DNA of 64,000 nt from Anaerotruncus rubiinfantis (GCF_900078395.1 NZ_FKLA01000009.1:944614-1008613); one strand, 5' to 3'. Positions 50,643-58,476 are shown, counted from the first letter of the stretch. The notes: a model not told the origin generated them from the sequence alone. Numbers and translations are program-made.

Positions 50643-52248
50643 GATGCGGCTGGGAAGGCCGGTTTTCGACCTCCCATTGCGGGTGACCTTTTACGCAAGA
50701 GTTTCCACCGACAGGGACGAACAATTGAACAGCCTGGAAAACCAGGTGCAGTATTACACCGAACTGATTCAGTCGAAGCCAAACTGGACCTACGTTGAGG
50801 GATATATTGACGAGGGGATCAGCGGGACGAGTACCAAAAGGCGGGACAGCTTTAATCGGATGATCGCGGATGCCAAAGCGGGGCGCTTTGACTTTATCAT
50901 CACGAAGGAGATATCCCGCTTTTCCCGTTCCACCCTGGACAGCATCCGGTATACGCAGGAACTGCTGGAGCACGGCGTCGGGGTGCTGTTCCAGAACGAC
51001 AATATCAATACCCTCGACTCGGACAGCGAATTCCGGCTGGTAGTCATGGCCGGCGTGGCCCAGGATGAGGTGCGAAAACTCTCCGAGCGGCTCAAATTCG
51101 GATTCCGGCAGGCTATCAAAAACGGCCACGTGCTGGGTAACGACAGATTGTGGGGCTATGACAAAAAGGACTGTGCGCTGACCATCAATGAGGGGGAAGC
51201 ACAAGTGGTCCGCCGCATCTTCGATCTCTACGCCAACCAGCAGATGGGGATACGGCGCATCTCACAGACATTATTCGATGAGGGCTTCACCAGCCGCAAG
51301 GGCAACCCCTTCAATGTGCTGACCATCCGCAACATCCTGCAAAATCCCAAATACAAGGGCTGGTACTGCGCCAACAAGTCCCAGACGGTGGACTACCGCA
51401 GCAAGCGCAAGATCTTTTTGGATGAGAGCGAGTGGGTGATGTACCCCGACTCGGCCGTTCCAGCCATCGTATCGGAGGAGCTGTGGGACCGGGCCAACGC
51501 CCTCTATAAGCGGCGCAGCCAGCAGATGATGGCCCACCAGAGCGCGGCCGAATTCCACAACCGCTACCCCTACAGCGGCAAGATCATTTGTGAGGAGCAC
51601 GGAACCAGCTTCCACCGGCAGGTGCTCAAAAGCGCCAGGGGGGAAAAGGAGGTCTGGCAGTGCCGGGTCTACCGCAACCGGGGCCGGGCGGCCTGCTCCG
51701 CGCCCCAGCTGCGCACCGCCGCGCTGGATCAGATCATGGCTCAAATCTTTGACCAACTGGCCCAAAATAAGCAAGCCATTGTGGACGCGGTGGTGAAGGT
51801 GATCAAATCGGTTCCTGATGAGCACGACTATGGCCGGGATGTACTGCGCATTGAGGAAGACCTGTCCGCGATCAACGCAAAAAAAGACCGTCTGCTGGAA
51901 ATGAGCATGGCGGAGGCAATTTCCATCGAGGAGTTCAAGCACCGCAACGACGGCTTCAATGAGCAAATTCGAGAGCTGGAGGAACGGCTGGAGCACATAA
52001 AAACTGAGGAGCAAAAGAGCAAGAGCTCCGTGGAGCAGCTGGATAAAATCAAAACCGTCCTCGAACAGGAGTTATCATTCGCCAATGGCATCAATTCCGA
52101 ACTGGTGACCACCATTTTAGACCACATGGTGGTCAAAAAAGGATCTACCCGCGAAGAAGTATATCTGGATATCTATCTGAAATTTGGCGGTCCTTATAGG
52201 GCCGTTTTTGACCGGGAAAATTCCTCCTTCCGCATCAATCGTTATTAA
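50617..52248 (+). CDS. Large serine recombinase of the skin element (SpoIVCA-like)
   Basis: 543 residues. Resolvase catalytic domain with the nucleophile serine at residue 30 (VTFYARVSTDRDEQLNSL) and ITKEISRFSRST; recombinase domain (RRIFDLYANQQMGIRRISQTL … NPFNVLTIRNILQNPKYKG), zinc-ribbon region with cysteines at ~320-365 (GKIICEEHGTSF, WQCRVYRNRGRAAC), and a coiled coil (~415-480). It plays the role of Bacillus SpoIVCA: site-specific excision to rebuild sigK in the mother cell. ATG follows AAGGAGG. The stop codon overlaps the crossover core, and the gene converges on the N-terminal half of sigK. Codon use changes after roughly 51.2 kb. Confidence 0.94.
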   Translation: MDIRRARGEMRLGRPVFDLPLRVTFYARVSTDRDEQLNSLENQVQYYTELIQSKPNWTYVEGYIDEGISGTSTKRRDSFNRMIADAKAGRFDFIITKEISRFSRSTLDSIRYTQELLEHGVGVLFQNDNINTLDSDSEFRLVVMAGVAQDEVRKLSERLKFGFRQAIKNGHVLGNDRLWGYDKKDCALTINEGEAQVVRRIFDLYANQQMGIRRISQTLFDEGFTSRKGNPFNVLTIRNILQNPKYKGWYCANKSQTVDYRSKRKIFLDESEWVMYPDSAVPAIVSEELWDRANALYKRRSQQMMAHQSAAEFHNRYPYSGKIICEEHGTSFHRQVLKSARGEKEVWQCRVYRNRGRAACSAPQLRTAALDQIMAQIFDQLAQNKQAIVDAVVKVIKSVPDEHDYGRDVLRIEEDLSAINAKKDRLLEMSMAEAISIEEFKHRNDGFNEQIRELEERLEHIKTEEQKSKSSVEQLDKIKTVLEQELSFANGINSELVTTILDHMVVKKGSTREEVYLDIYLKFGGPYRAVFDRENSSFRINRY

Positions 52249-52435
52249 TAATATGTGCGACCAGCCGCAGATTGTGTTCGATGAGTTTTGCCTTCGCATC
52301 GGGATCGCCCGCGGCAATCGCCTCGAGACATTCGCGCTCCTCTTTTGCGGTGAGCGGACGCGGAAAGGAACCGGAGCCGGTGACGTGCAGGGCGAAATAG
52401 ATGAGATTGCACAGGCAGACAAACATTGACAGCAT
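52235..52435 (-). CDS. sigK: sigK, N-terminal portion with pro-sequence (separated by the skin element)
   Basis: 66-residue open frame, of which the first 62-63 codons belong to sigma-K: a hydrophobic pro-sequence (MLSMFVCLCNLIYFALHV), then SFPRPLTAKEERECLEAIAAGD and KLIEHNLRLVAHI, i.e. regions 1.2-2.1. After HI the frame reads INND-stop from element DNA. ATG 52435 follows GAGGAGG at good spacing. Rejoined to 41365 it gives a 231-residue protein, close to the 241 of Bacillus pro-sigma-K. Retention of a pro-sequence implies proteolytic activation by a SpoIVFB-type protease. Confidence 0.95.
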   Translation of the reverse strand: MLSMFVCLCNLIYFALHVTGSGSFPRPLTAKEERECLEAIAAGDPDAKAKLIEHNLRLVAHIINND

Positions 52436-52476
52436 AAGGGACCTCCTCTGCCGGTGCGTGCGTTGCCCGGCAAAAT

Positions 52477-52509
52477 AATAGTACCGGGTATGGGTTACCC
52501 GGTACTATT
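52477..52509. promoter_or_regulatory. Inverted repeat between sigK and iorA
   Basis: Near-perfect 14-bp arms AATAGTACCGGGTA and TACCCGGTACTATT with a five-base centre, about 40-75 bp upstream of the sigK start. It has no good U-tract on either strand, so it is more likely an operator or mRNA leader hairpin than a terminator. Confidence 0.5.
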
Positions 52510-52546
52510 TATATATATTGTTTTGCGGGGATTTTGTGCCAGTCCT

Positions 52547-52575
52547 TTGCAAACAACTGTAAAAAGGAGTATAAT
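52547..52575 (+). promoter_or_regulatory. Promoter of iorAB
   Basis: TTGCAA (52547-52552), 17-bp spacer, TATAAT (52570-52575), 34 bp before the start codon. Confidence 0.8.
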
Positions 52576-52609
52576 ATCATCCATATAATGAATCGGGGAG
52601 GACGATCCA

Positions 52610-54400
52610 GTGAAAAAACTACTGATGGGCAACGAAGCGATTGCCCTGGGGGCGATCCGTGCGGGGGTCGGCCTGGTGGCGGGCTATCCCGGCACTCCAT
52701 CGACCGAAACGCTCGAGACGGTCGCCAAATATAAACCGGATGGGATCTATGTCGAATGGTCGGTCAACGAAAAAGCCGCGATGGAAGTCGCGGCGGGCGC
52801 GGCTTACGCGGGCGTGCGCACGATGGTCACCATGAAACAGGTCGGGCTGAATGTCGCGTCCGACCCGCTAATGAGCCTTGCTTATGTCGGGGTTAAGGGC
52901 GGTATGGTTGTGCTGGTTGCGGACGACCCGGGACCGATCTCGTCGCAGACCGAACAGGATACCCGCCACTTCGCGCAGTTTTCAAAGCTGCCTGTGTTTG
53001 ACCCGGCCTCGCCGGAAGAAGCCTACCTGATGATTGCAGACGCGTTCGAGCTTTCCGAGCGGCTGGGCACACCGGTGCTGTTCCGCCCAACTACCCGCGT
53101 CTGTCATGGCTGTGCCGCGGTCGAAGTGGAGGAACAGCGCCGCGGTGTGAATCCGGAAGGCTTTGTGAAGGACCCGCGCTGGGTGATCTTCCCGCGGCTC
53201 GCGTTCGAGAACCATAAAAAGATTGAGGCGCGCAACGCCGCGCTCTGCGATGAATTTTCCGACTACCACTACAACACGGTCACGGGGAGCGGTCGGAAAG
53301 GGGTGGCCGCGGGCGGCGTGAGCTACAGCTATACCCGTGAGGCCGCAAAGCTTCTCGGAATTGACCCGAAGCTTTTGCGGGTGGCCACCCCATATCCGTT
53401 CCCGGAACGGCTGGCGCTCGAATTCCTGTCGGGGCTTGACGAGGTGCTGGTGCTGGAGGAGCTTGATCCGGTCATCGAACGGGAACTGATCTATCTGTGC
53501 GGCAAGCACCATCTCAATGTGAAAATCCGCGGCAAGCTGACCGGCGATGCGCCGAATGCGGGCGAGCTTTCCACAGAACTGGCAAAAATTTCGCTTGCTG
53601 CTTATCTTGGAATCCCACTTCCGGCGCAGCAGCCGTGCAAAACGCCTCCGCTGCCAGTGCGCCCGCCGGTGCTCTGCGCGGGCTGTCCGCACCGGGCTTC
53701 GTTCTATGCGGTCAAGCAGGCGATGAAGGGCAGGAAAGCAGCATTCTCCGGCGATATCGGCTGCTATACGCTTGGAAACGCCATGCCGCTCGATATGGTG
53801 GACACCTGCCTGTGCATGGGCGCGGACGTGACCATCGCCCAGGGACTGCACCGCGCCGAACCGGATACGGTCAATTTTGCTTTTATCGGGGATTCGACCT
53901 TCTTTGCCTCTGGAATCACCGGCGTTATCAACGCTGTGTATAATGAAACAAATATCGTCCTGATTGTACTTGACAATTCGACCACCGCGATGACCGGACA
54001 CCAGCCGCACCCGGGCACCGGGCGCACAATGATGGGCAACGTGGTGGAAAAGGTGAGCATCCCGAAGGTGCTCGGGGCAATCGGCGTGAAGTCTGTCACA
54101 CGGGTGAACCCGCTCGATCTCGACGCGGCGGTGAAGGCCGTAAGGGAAGCAGCCGCAGTGGATGGGGTGTCGGCAGTCATCTTTGAATCGCCCTGTATCG
54201 CGGTGGCAAAGCCTCTGACTTTACATACGGTGGACGCGGATCGCTGCATCGGGTGCAAAAAATGTATCCGGGAGCTCGGCTGCCCGGCAATCTCAATGGA
54301 GAACGGCAAAGCGGTGATTGAGCCGTCGATGTGCTACGGCTGTACCATTTGCGCGCAGGTCTGCCCGGCCGGCGCGATCGCTGTGGGAGGTGCAAGATGA
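52610..54400 (+). CDS. iorA: Indolepyruvate:ferredoxin oxidoreductase, alpha subunit
   Basis: 596 residues. N-terminal pyrimidine-binding half (KKLLMGNEAIALGAIRAGVGLVAGYPGTPSTE), TPP-binding half with VLCAGCPHRASFY, GDIGCYTLG and GDSTFFASGI, then a C-terminal 2x[4Fe-4S] ferredoxin domain (CIGCKKCIRELGCP and CYGCTICAQVCPAGA). It oxidatively decarboxylates aryl-2-oxoacids to aryl-acetyl-CoA with reduction of ferredoxin, and can run as a reductive carboxylase. GTG start at 52610 follows GGGAGG. The stop overlaps iorB. Confidence 0.97.
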   Translation: MKKLLMGNEAIALGAIRAGVGLVAGYPGTPSTETLETVAKYKPDGIYVEWSVNEKAAMEVAAGAAYAGVRTMVTMKQVGLNVASDPLMSLAYVGVKGGMVVLVADDPGPISSQTEQDTRHFAQFSKLPVFDPASPEEAYLMIADAFELSERLGTPVLFRPTTRVCHGCAAVEVEEQRRGVNPEGFVKDPRWVIFPRLAFENHKKIEARNAALCDEFSDYHYNTVTGSGRKGVAAGGVSYSYTREAAKLLGIDPKLLRVATPYPFPERLALEFLSGLDEVLVLEELDPVIERELIYLCGKHHLNVKIRGKLTGDAPNAGELSTELAKISLAAYLGIPLPAQQPCKTPPLPVRPPVLCAGCPHRASFYAVKQAMKGRKAAFSGDIGCYTLGNAMPLDMVDTCLCMGADVTIAQGLHRAEPDTVNFAFIGDSTFFASGITGVINAVYNETNIVLIVLDNSTTAMTGHQPHPGTGRTMMGNVVEKVSIPKVLGAIGVKSVTRVNPLDLDAAVKAVREAAAVDGVSAVIFESPCIAVAKPLTLHTVDADRCIGCKKCIRELGCPAISMENGKAVIEPSMCYGCTICAQVCPAGAIAVGGAR

Positions 54401-54990
54401 TGGAGCTGAATGTATTGCTTGCCGGCGTGGGCGGACAGGGGACGGTGCTCGCCTCCCGCCTGATTGCCCAGGCCGCGATGGACAAAGGCTTTTTTGCACG
54501 CACCGCCGAGACGATCGGCATGGCGCAGCGCGGCGGTTGTGTCGTGAGCCATGTGCGCGTCGGGGAGGAAGTATATTCCCCGCTCATCCCGCTCGGCACG
54601 GCGGACCTGCTCATCGGGTTTGAACCGGGCGAAGCGGTGCGCTGTCTGCCGTATCTAAAAAATGGCGGCACGGTCATCGCCGCGCAAAAGGCGATCATGC
54701 CGGTGACAGCGTCGCTCGGCGGCGCGGCATACGACGGGGCCGCAATGCTCGACTACCTCAGGGAAAATGTTCCGGGCGTCATCCTGGTCGACGGGGAGGC
54801 GATCTGCGCCGCGTGCGGCTCGCCAAAGGTGCTGAACGTCGCGCTGCTTGGCGCGGCTGTCGCCTCCGGAAAGCTGGGCGTGACGATGGATGAGATGCAA
54901 AAGACGGTCGAGGCGCGCGTGCCCGCAAAATACCTGGAATTAAACCGTAAGGCGCTTTCGCTCGGCGCGCGGGCGGTGCCCGCAAAATGA
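54397..54990 (+). CDS. iorB: Indolepyruvate:ferredoxin oxidoreductase, beta subunit
   Basis: 197 residues, gamma-type domain of 2-oxoacid:ferredoxin oxidoreductases. MMELNVLLAGVGGQGTVLASRLIAQAA, ETIGMAQRGGCVVSHVRVG and LIPLGTADLLIGFEPGEAVR are characteristic. ATG 54397 follows GGGAGG and overlaps the iorA stop. The frame extends upstream but without family similarity. Confidence 0.96.
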   Translation: MMELNVLLAGVGGQGTVLASRLIAQAAMDKGFFARTAETIGMAQRGGCVVSHVRVGEEVYSPLIPLGTADLLIGFEPGEAVRCLPYLKNGGTVIAAQKAIMPVTASLGGAAYDGAAMLDYLRENVPGVILVDGEAICAACGSPKVLNVALLGAAVASGKLGVTMDEMQKTVEARVPAKYLELNRKALSLGARAVPAK

Positions 54991-55267
54991 ACGGGAAATC
55001 CATGCCGCGCACCACGCTGCTTGCACCTTTGCGGCGCAGGGGGCATGAAACGTCGGATTCAGCCTTGAGCTGACTGCCTGTGGGGTGCGCTTGCGGAGCG
55101 GGACTTGACAAGGCATCTGCCGGGGTTTCGCAAGGGGATGGCTAGTCCCCTTGCGCGCATTCTTTTGGCGGTTTCTTGTGCGCACAAGAAACTGCCCCTG
55201 CGGAGCAACCCCGCGCCGACAGGCGCAAAAGCGGGACGCTCGCAGGGCGCAATCTGCATTTTACCTC
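54991..55267. other. GC-rich intergenic stretch with a hairpin and a 22-bp perfect palindrome
   Basis: No gene is visible. A stem-loop CGCAAGGGGA / TCCCCTTGCG occupies 55129-55155. A perfect palindrome of GTTTCTTGTGC arms lies at 55171-55192. Neither is followed by a U-tract. It may be a dispersed intergenic repeat similar in character to the one at 5.9-6.1 kb. Confidence 0.5.
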
Positions 55268-55296
55268 TTGACAACCGGCAAAGTTGGTGCTTTAAT
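55268..55296 (+). promoter_or_regulatory. Promoter of the T-box leader
   Basis: TTGACA (55268-55273), 17-bp spacer, TTTAAT (55291-55296). Transcription would begin at about 55303. Confidence 0.8.
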
Positions 55297-55302
55297 AGAG
55301 AA

Positions 55303-55531
55303 AACAAAACCGTTGACGGAGAGATAAAACCGCAGGCGCACGCACAGAGAGCCGGGAATGCTGAGAGCCCGGACGGAACGCGGGGCGGACAAATGGACTC
55401 CCGAGGGCGCGATGAAAAGGTTCAAACCTGAGTATCCCGCGACGTTGGCCCACGTTACAGGGCGAGGAGCGTGTTGGCGTTCTGATGAGGTGGATGTCTC
55501 TGACATCAATCAAGGTGGTACCGCAGGTTTT
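55303..55531 (+). ncRNA. T-box leader, probable tRNA-Trp (UGG) specifier
   Basis: The invariant T-box sequence GGTGGTACCGC is at 55514-55524, preceded by AATCAA. Stem I shows the AGAGAGCC motif near 55346 and a distal GCTGAGAGCCCGG loop. On the 3' side of Stem I the specifier-loop sequence AAATGGACTCC places TGG (Trp) at 55394-55396 followed by the usual purine. Uncharged tRNA should stabilise the antiterminator and allow the downstream CoA-ligase to be transcribed. The class is certain; the specifier call is my alignment by eye. Confidence 0.9.
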
Positions 55532-55570
55532 ACACCTGTCCTTGCAAAAGGACAGGTGTTTTTGTTTTTA
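55532..55570 (+). terminator. T-box-controlled intrinsic terminator
   Basis: Stem ACACCTGTCCTT / AAGGACAGGTGT, loop GCAA, then TTTTTGTTTTT. It begins directly after the T-box sequence. Confidence 0.95.
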
Positions 55571-55605
55571 TCCAGCAGTTTTTAATATGACAGGAGTTGT
55601 TTGTT

Positions 55606-56838
55606 ATGAAGATGAAGCAGCAGCAGTTCGACCTGATCAAGGCGCAGCTCAAAAAGCTGACCGGCCAGGAGGGCTTTTATAAAAACAAGCTGGAGGGGGT
55701 CGATATCGACGCCATCCAGTCGCAGGAAGATTTTGAGAAGCTCCCGTTTACCTGGAAGGGCGACCTGCGCGAAGCGTATCCGCTCGGATTGCAGGCGGTC
55801 CCGGATGAGGAGATCGTGCGCATCCATTCCTCTTCCGGCACGACGGGAACCCCGGTCATTATCCCATATACCCGGAAGGATGTCGAAGACTGGGCAATCA
55901 TGTTTAAGCGCTGCTATGAGACGGCTGGCGTGACCCGTCTCGACCGCATCCAGATCACGCCGGGATATGGACTCTGGACGGCGGGAATCGGTTTTCAGGC
56001 GGGCGCGGAGCTTCTGGGCGCGATGGTCGTGCCGATGGGACCGGGCAATACCGACAAGCAGCTGCGGATGATGGTGGACTTAAAGTCCACGGTTCTGACC
56101 GCGACCTCCTCCTATGCGCTGCTGCTGGCTGAGGAGATTGCCCGGCGCGGGATTGCGGATCAGATTCATCTGAAGAAGGGGATCATCGGGTCCGAGCGCT
56201 GGGGCGAAAAGATGCGCAAACGGATTGCGTCCGAGCTGGGCGTGCAGCTTTACGACATCTACGGCCTGACCGAGGTCTATGGCCCGGGCATCGGCATGAG
56301 CTGCGATTACGAATGCGGGATGCACTACTGGGACGATTACCTTTATTTTGAGATCATCGACCCCAAGACCGGCGAAGTCGTTCCAGATGGACAGGTTGGC
56401 GAACTGGTCATCACCACCCTCAAAAAGGAGGGCGCGCCGCTCATCCGTTACCGCACCCACGACCTCACCCGCTTCCTGCCGGGCGACTGCAAATGCGGAC
56501 TTGACTATCCGCGCATCGACACGCTGGTCGGCCGCACCGACGATATGGTCAAGGTCAAAGGGGTCAATATCTTCCCCAGCCAGATCGACGAACTTCTGCG
56601 CGATATTCCGGGCGCGTCGAGCGAGTACCAGGTGATGATCGACCACTTGAACGGCAAGGACATCATGACCCTGTTTGTGGAAACCGAAACCGGCGTAGAC
56701 CGCGCGTCGTTTGCAGACCTTTTGCGCGATACTTTTAAAGTGAAGATCGGCATCACAATTGTTCCGAAGCCGGTGGGCGTCGGTGATCTGCCGCGCAGCG
56801 AAAAGAAGTCCACCCGCATCTTCGACAACCGTTATTGA
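55606..56838 (+). CDS. Arylacetate (phenylacetate-type) CoA ligase
   Basis: 410 residues, PaaK-type adenylate-forming enzyme. P-loop-like motif HSSSGTTGTP, then DIYGLTEVYGPGIG, the ribose-binding YRTHDLTRFLPGDC and hinge region VGRTDDMVKVKGVNIFPSQID, and C-terminal lysine region. It makes an aryl-acetyl-CoA from arylacetate, ATP and CoA. ATG 55606 follows CAGGAG; the TTG nine bases upstream overlaps that site. Control by a (probable Trp) T-box and the neighbouring iorAB suggest indole-3-acetate as a natural substrate, beside phenylacetate. Confidence 0.92.
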   Translation: MKMKQQQFDLIKAQLKKLTGQEGFYKNKLEGVDIDAIQSQEDFEKLPFTWKGDLREAYPLGLQAVPDEEIVRIHSSSGTTGTPVIIPYTRKDVEDWAIMFKRCYETAGVTRLDRIQITPGYGLWTAGIGFQAGAELLGAMVVPMGPGNTDKQLRMMVDLKSTVLTATSSYALLLAEEIARRGIADQIHLKKGIIGSERWGEKMRKRIASELGVQLYDIYGLTEVYGPGIGMSCDYECGMHYWDDYLYFEIIDPKTGEVVPDGQVGELVITTLKKEGAPLIRYRTHDLTRFLPGDCKCGLDYPRIDTLVGRTDDMVKVKGVNIFPSQIDELLRDIPGASSEYQVMIDHLNGKDIMTLFVETETGVDRASFADLLRDTFKVKIGITIVPKPVGVGDLPRSEKKSTRIFDNRY

Positions 56839-56969
56839 AAGACGTTTTTGAAATCCAGGGAAGCGGCCCCAGCTGGCCGCTTCCTTTTTGCATCCATAAA
56901 AAAGGATAGTAATTGAAAAAACCTGGTGCTATAATGAATGCAGATAAAAAGACAAAGAAAGGGAACACT

Positions 56970-57242
56970 ATGCAGACATATTTGTTTTATTATCTGGCAA
57001 TCGTAAACGTGGCCGTCCTGATCTTAGTGGGGATCGATAAATGGAAAGCAAAACATCATGCCTGGCGGGTCGCGGAGAAAACCTTTTTTACCGCGGCGCT
57101 TTTGGGGGGTGGCCCTGGCGTATGGGCGGGGATGTATCTGTTCCGTCACAAGACGAAACACTGGTATTTCGTCTGGGGTATCCCGTTCATTACCGTGGCG
57201 GAATACGGGCTGCTTTTCTGGCTTTCCTGGAACAGGGCGTAA
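56970..57242 (+). CDS. DUF1294 small membrane protein
   Basis: 90 residues with three hydrophobic segments (YLFYYLAIVNVAVLILVGIDKWKA, TAALLGGGPGVWAGMYLFRHKT, FVWGIPFITVAEYGLLFWLSW). The D-K-x-x-A, GGxxGxxxGMxxFRHKT pattern is the DUF1294 signature. ATG 56970 follows AAAGGGA. A TATAAT at 56929 lies inside the longer frame that starts at 56913, which argues for the downstream start. Function unknown. Confidence 0.88.
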   Translation: MQTYLFYYLAIVNVAVLILVGIDKWKAKHHAWRVAEKTFFTAALLGGGPGVWAGMYLFRHKTKHWYFVWGIPFITVAEYGLLFWLSWNRA

Positions 57243-57261
57243 TACAAGGAGGAATAACAAA

Positions 57262-58335
57262 GTGGCAATGAGAGTGGGTATTTTGACGGCGGGCGGGGAC
57301 TGCCCCGGATTGAATGCAACGATCCGGGGCGTTGCCAAGGCGCTTTATCAGAAGCTGGACGATGTGGAGATTGTGGGGATCGTGGACGGTTTCAAGGGGC
57401 TGATCGAGGGCGAATATCATGAGATGAAGCAGTCGGATTTTTCCGGGATTTTGACGCAGGGCGGCACGATCCTGGGCACCGCACGCACGCCTTACAAGAT
57501 GATGAAGGTTGTCGAAGATGATGTGGACAAGGTTGCCCGGATGAAGGGCAACTATAAAAAGATGAAGCTTGACTGCCTTCTGACGCTGGGCGGCAACGGC
57601 ACACACAAGACGGCGAATCTTCTGCATCTGGAAGGGCTCAATGTGATCGGCTTGCCCAAAACAATCGACAACGACATCTGGGGCACCGATGTGACCTTCG
57701 GCTTCCATACAGCGGTCGATCTGGGCACCGAGGTGGTCGACCGGGTGCACACGACCGCGAGCAGCCACAAACGGGTGATGGTCATTGAGCTGATGGGCAA
57801 CAAGGCGGGCTGGCTGACCCTTTATACCGGGATCGCGGGCGGCGCGGATGTGATCCTGATCCCAGAGATCCCCTATGACATCAACAAGGTCATCAAGGCG
57901 GTTGAGCGCCGCGCGGAGCGGGGACGCGGGTTCTCGATCCTGGCGGTAGCGGAAGGCGCGTTTGATGTGGAAGAGGCGAAACTGAAAAAGAAGGAACGGG
58001 CCGAACGCCGCGCGGCGGCGGGGGAGGTGACCGCCTCCAACCGGATTGCCCGCACCATCGAAGCACAAGCGGGTTTTGAGACCCGGATGGTGGTTCCGGG
58101 ACATTTCATACGCGGCGGAGCGCCGAGCGCCTACGACCGGGTGCTGGCCTCCCAATTCGGCGTCTATGCGGCGGGGTTGGTGGCTGACGGAATTTTCGGC
58201 GTAACGGTTGCCGAACAGCACAATATGGTGATGCATAACCCTCTGGAGGAGGTAGCGGGCAAAACCAAACTGGTGCCGGTTGATAATCAAATGGTTGCCA
58301 CCGCACGCAATTTGGGGATTTCTTTCGGAGACTGA
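57262..58335 (+). CDS. 6-phosphofructokinase with mixed phosphoryl-donor signature
   Basis: 357 residues, bacterial PFK fold. N-terminal MRVGILTAGGDCPGLNATIRG, fructose-6-phosphate site PKTIDNDI (132-139) and SSHKRVMVIELMGNKAGWL, and PGHFIRGGAPSAYDRVLASQFG in the C-terminal half. At the donor site it reads GGNGT (110-114). ATP enzymes usually have GGDGS plus PGTIDND; PPi enzymes GGDDS plus PKTIDND. This one has the ATP-type Gly but the PPi-type Lys, and Asn instead of the Mg-binding Asp. Donor therefore uncertain. GTG 57262 follows AAGGAGG at eight bases; the ATG at 57268 is an alternative. Confidence 0.9.
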   Translation: MAMRVGILTAGGDCPGLNATIRGVAKALYQKLDDVEIVGIVDGFKGLIEGEYHEMKQSDFSGILTQGGTILGTARTPYKMMKVVEDDVDKVARMKGNYKKMKLDCLLTLGGNGTHKTANLLHLEGLNVIGLPKTIDNDIWGTDVTFGFHTAVDLGTEVVDRVHTTASSHKRVMVIELMGNKAGWLTLYTGIAGGADVILIPEIPYDINKVIKAVERRAERGRGFSILAVAEGAFDVEEAKLKKKERAERRAAAGEVTASNRIARTIEAQAGFETRMVVPGHFIRGGAPSAYDRVLASQFGVYAAGLVADGIFGVTVAEQHNMVMHNPLEEVAGKTKLVPVDNQMVATARNLGISFGD

Positions 58336-58476
58336 GCTGAATATGGGGGATGGGGCTTGAACTCATCCCCCATATATGGAAAAATTGGGGCAGAATTTTA
58401 CAAAAGATGCAAAACACTATTGACAAATATGCCCCCAGCATTTATAATAAATAACGCACTGTTCGGAAAGACGTAC

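Larger units (their letters stand above)
41365..52249. mobile_element. Skin (sigK-intervening) element of 10.9 kb carrying a type I restriction-modification system
   Basis: Bounded by the two halves of sigK (both minus strand) and containing a large serine recombinase whose stop codon (52246-52248) abuts the right junction. Fusing at a shared AT (41364-41365 on the left, 52248-52249 on the right) gives codons CAT ATT ATA AAG AAA, i.e. HIIKK, matching sigma-K of Bacillus (HIVKK) with correct spacing to DLISIGTIG. The excised circle would be about 10,884 bp. The exact crossover could shift by a codon. Contents: pseudo-MTase/S fusion, hsdM1, hsdM2, hsdS, hsdR, a small ORF, recombinase. No phage structural genes are present. 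Confidence 0.92.

Noticed and set aside
52436..52560. Sigma-E-type promoter for sigK
   Set aside because: A CATACC near the centre of the inverted repeat and an upstream ATA are suggestive, but spacing and sequence are too loose to call.
58337..58378. ATATGGGGGATG / CATCCCCCATAT stem after the phosphofructokinase gene as a terminator
   Set aside because: The stem is strong, but an A-rich run rather than a U-tract follows; it may be an attenuating or mRNA-end structure, not a standard intrinsic terminator.
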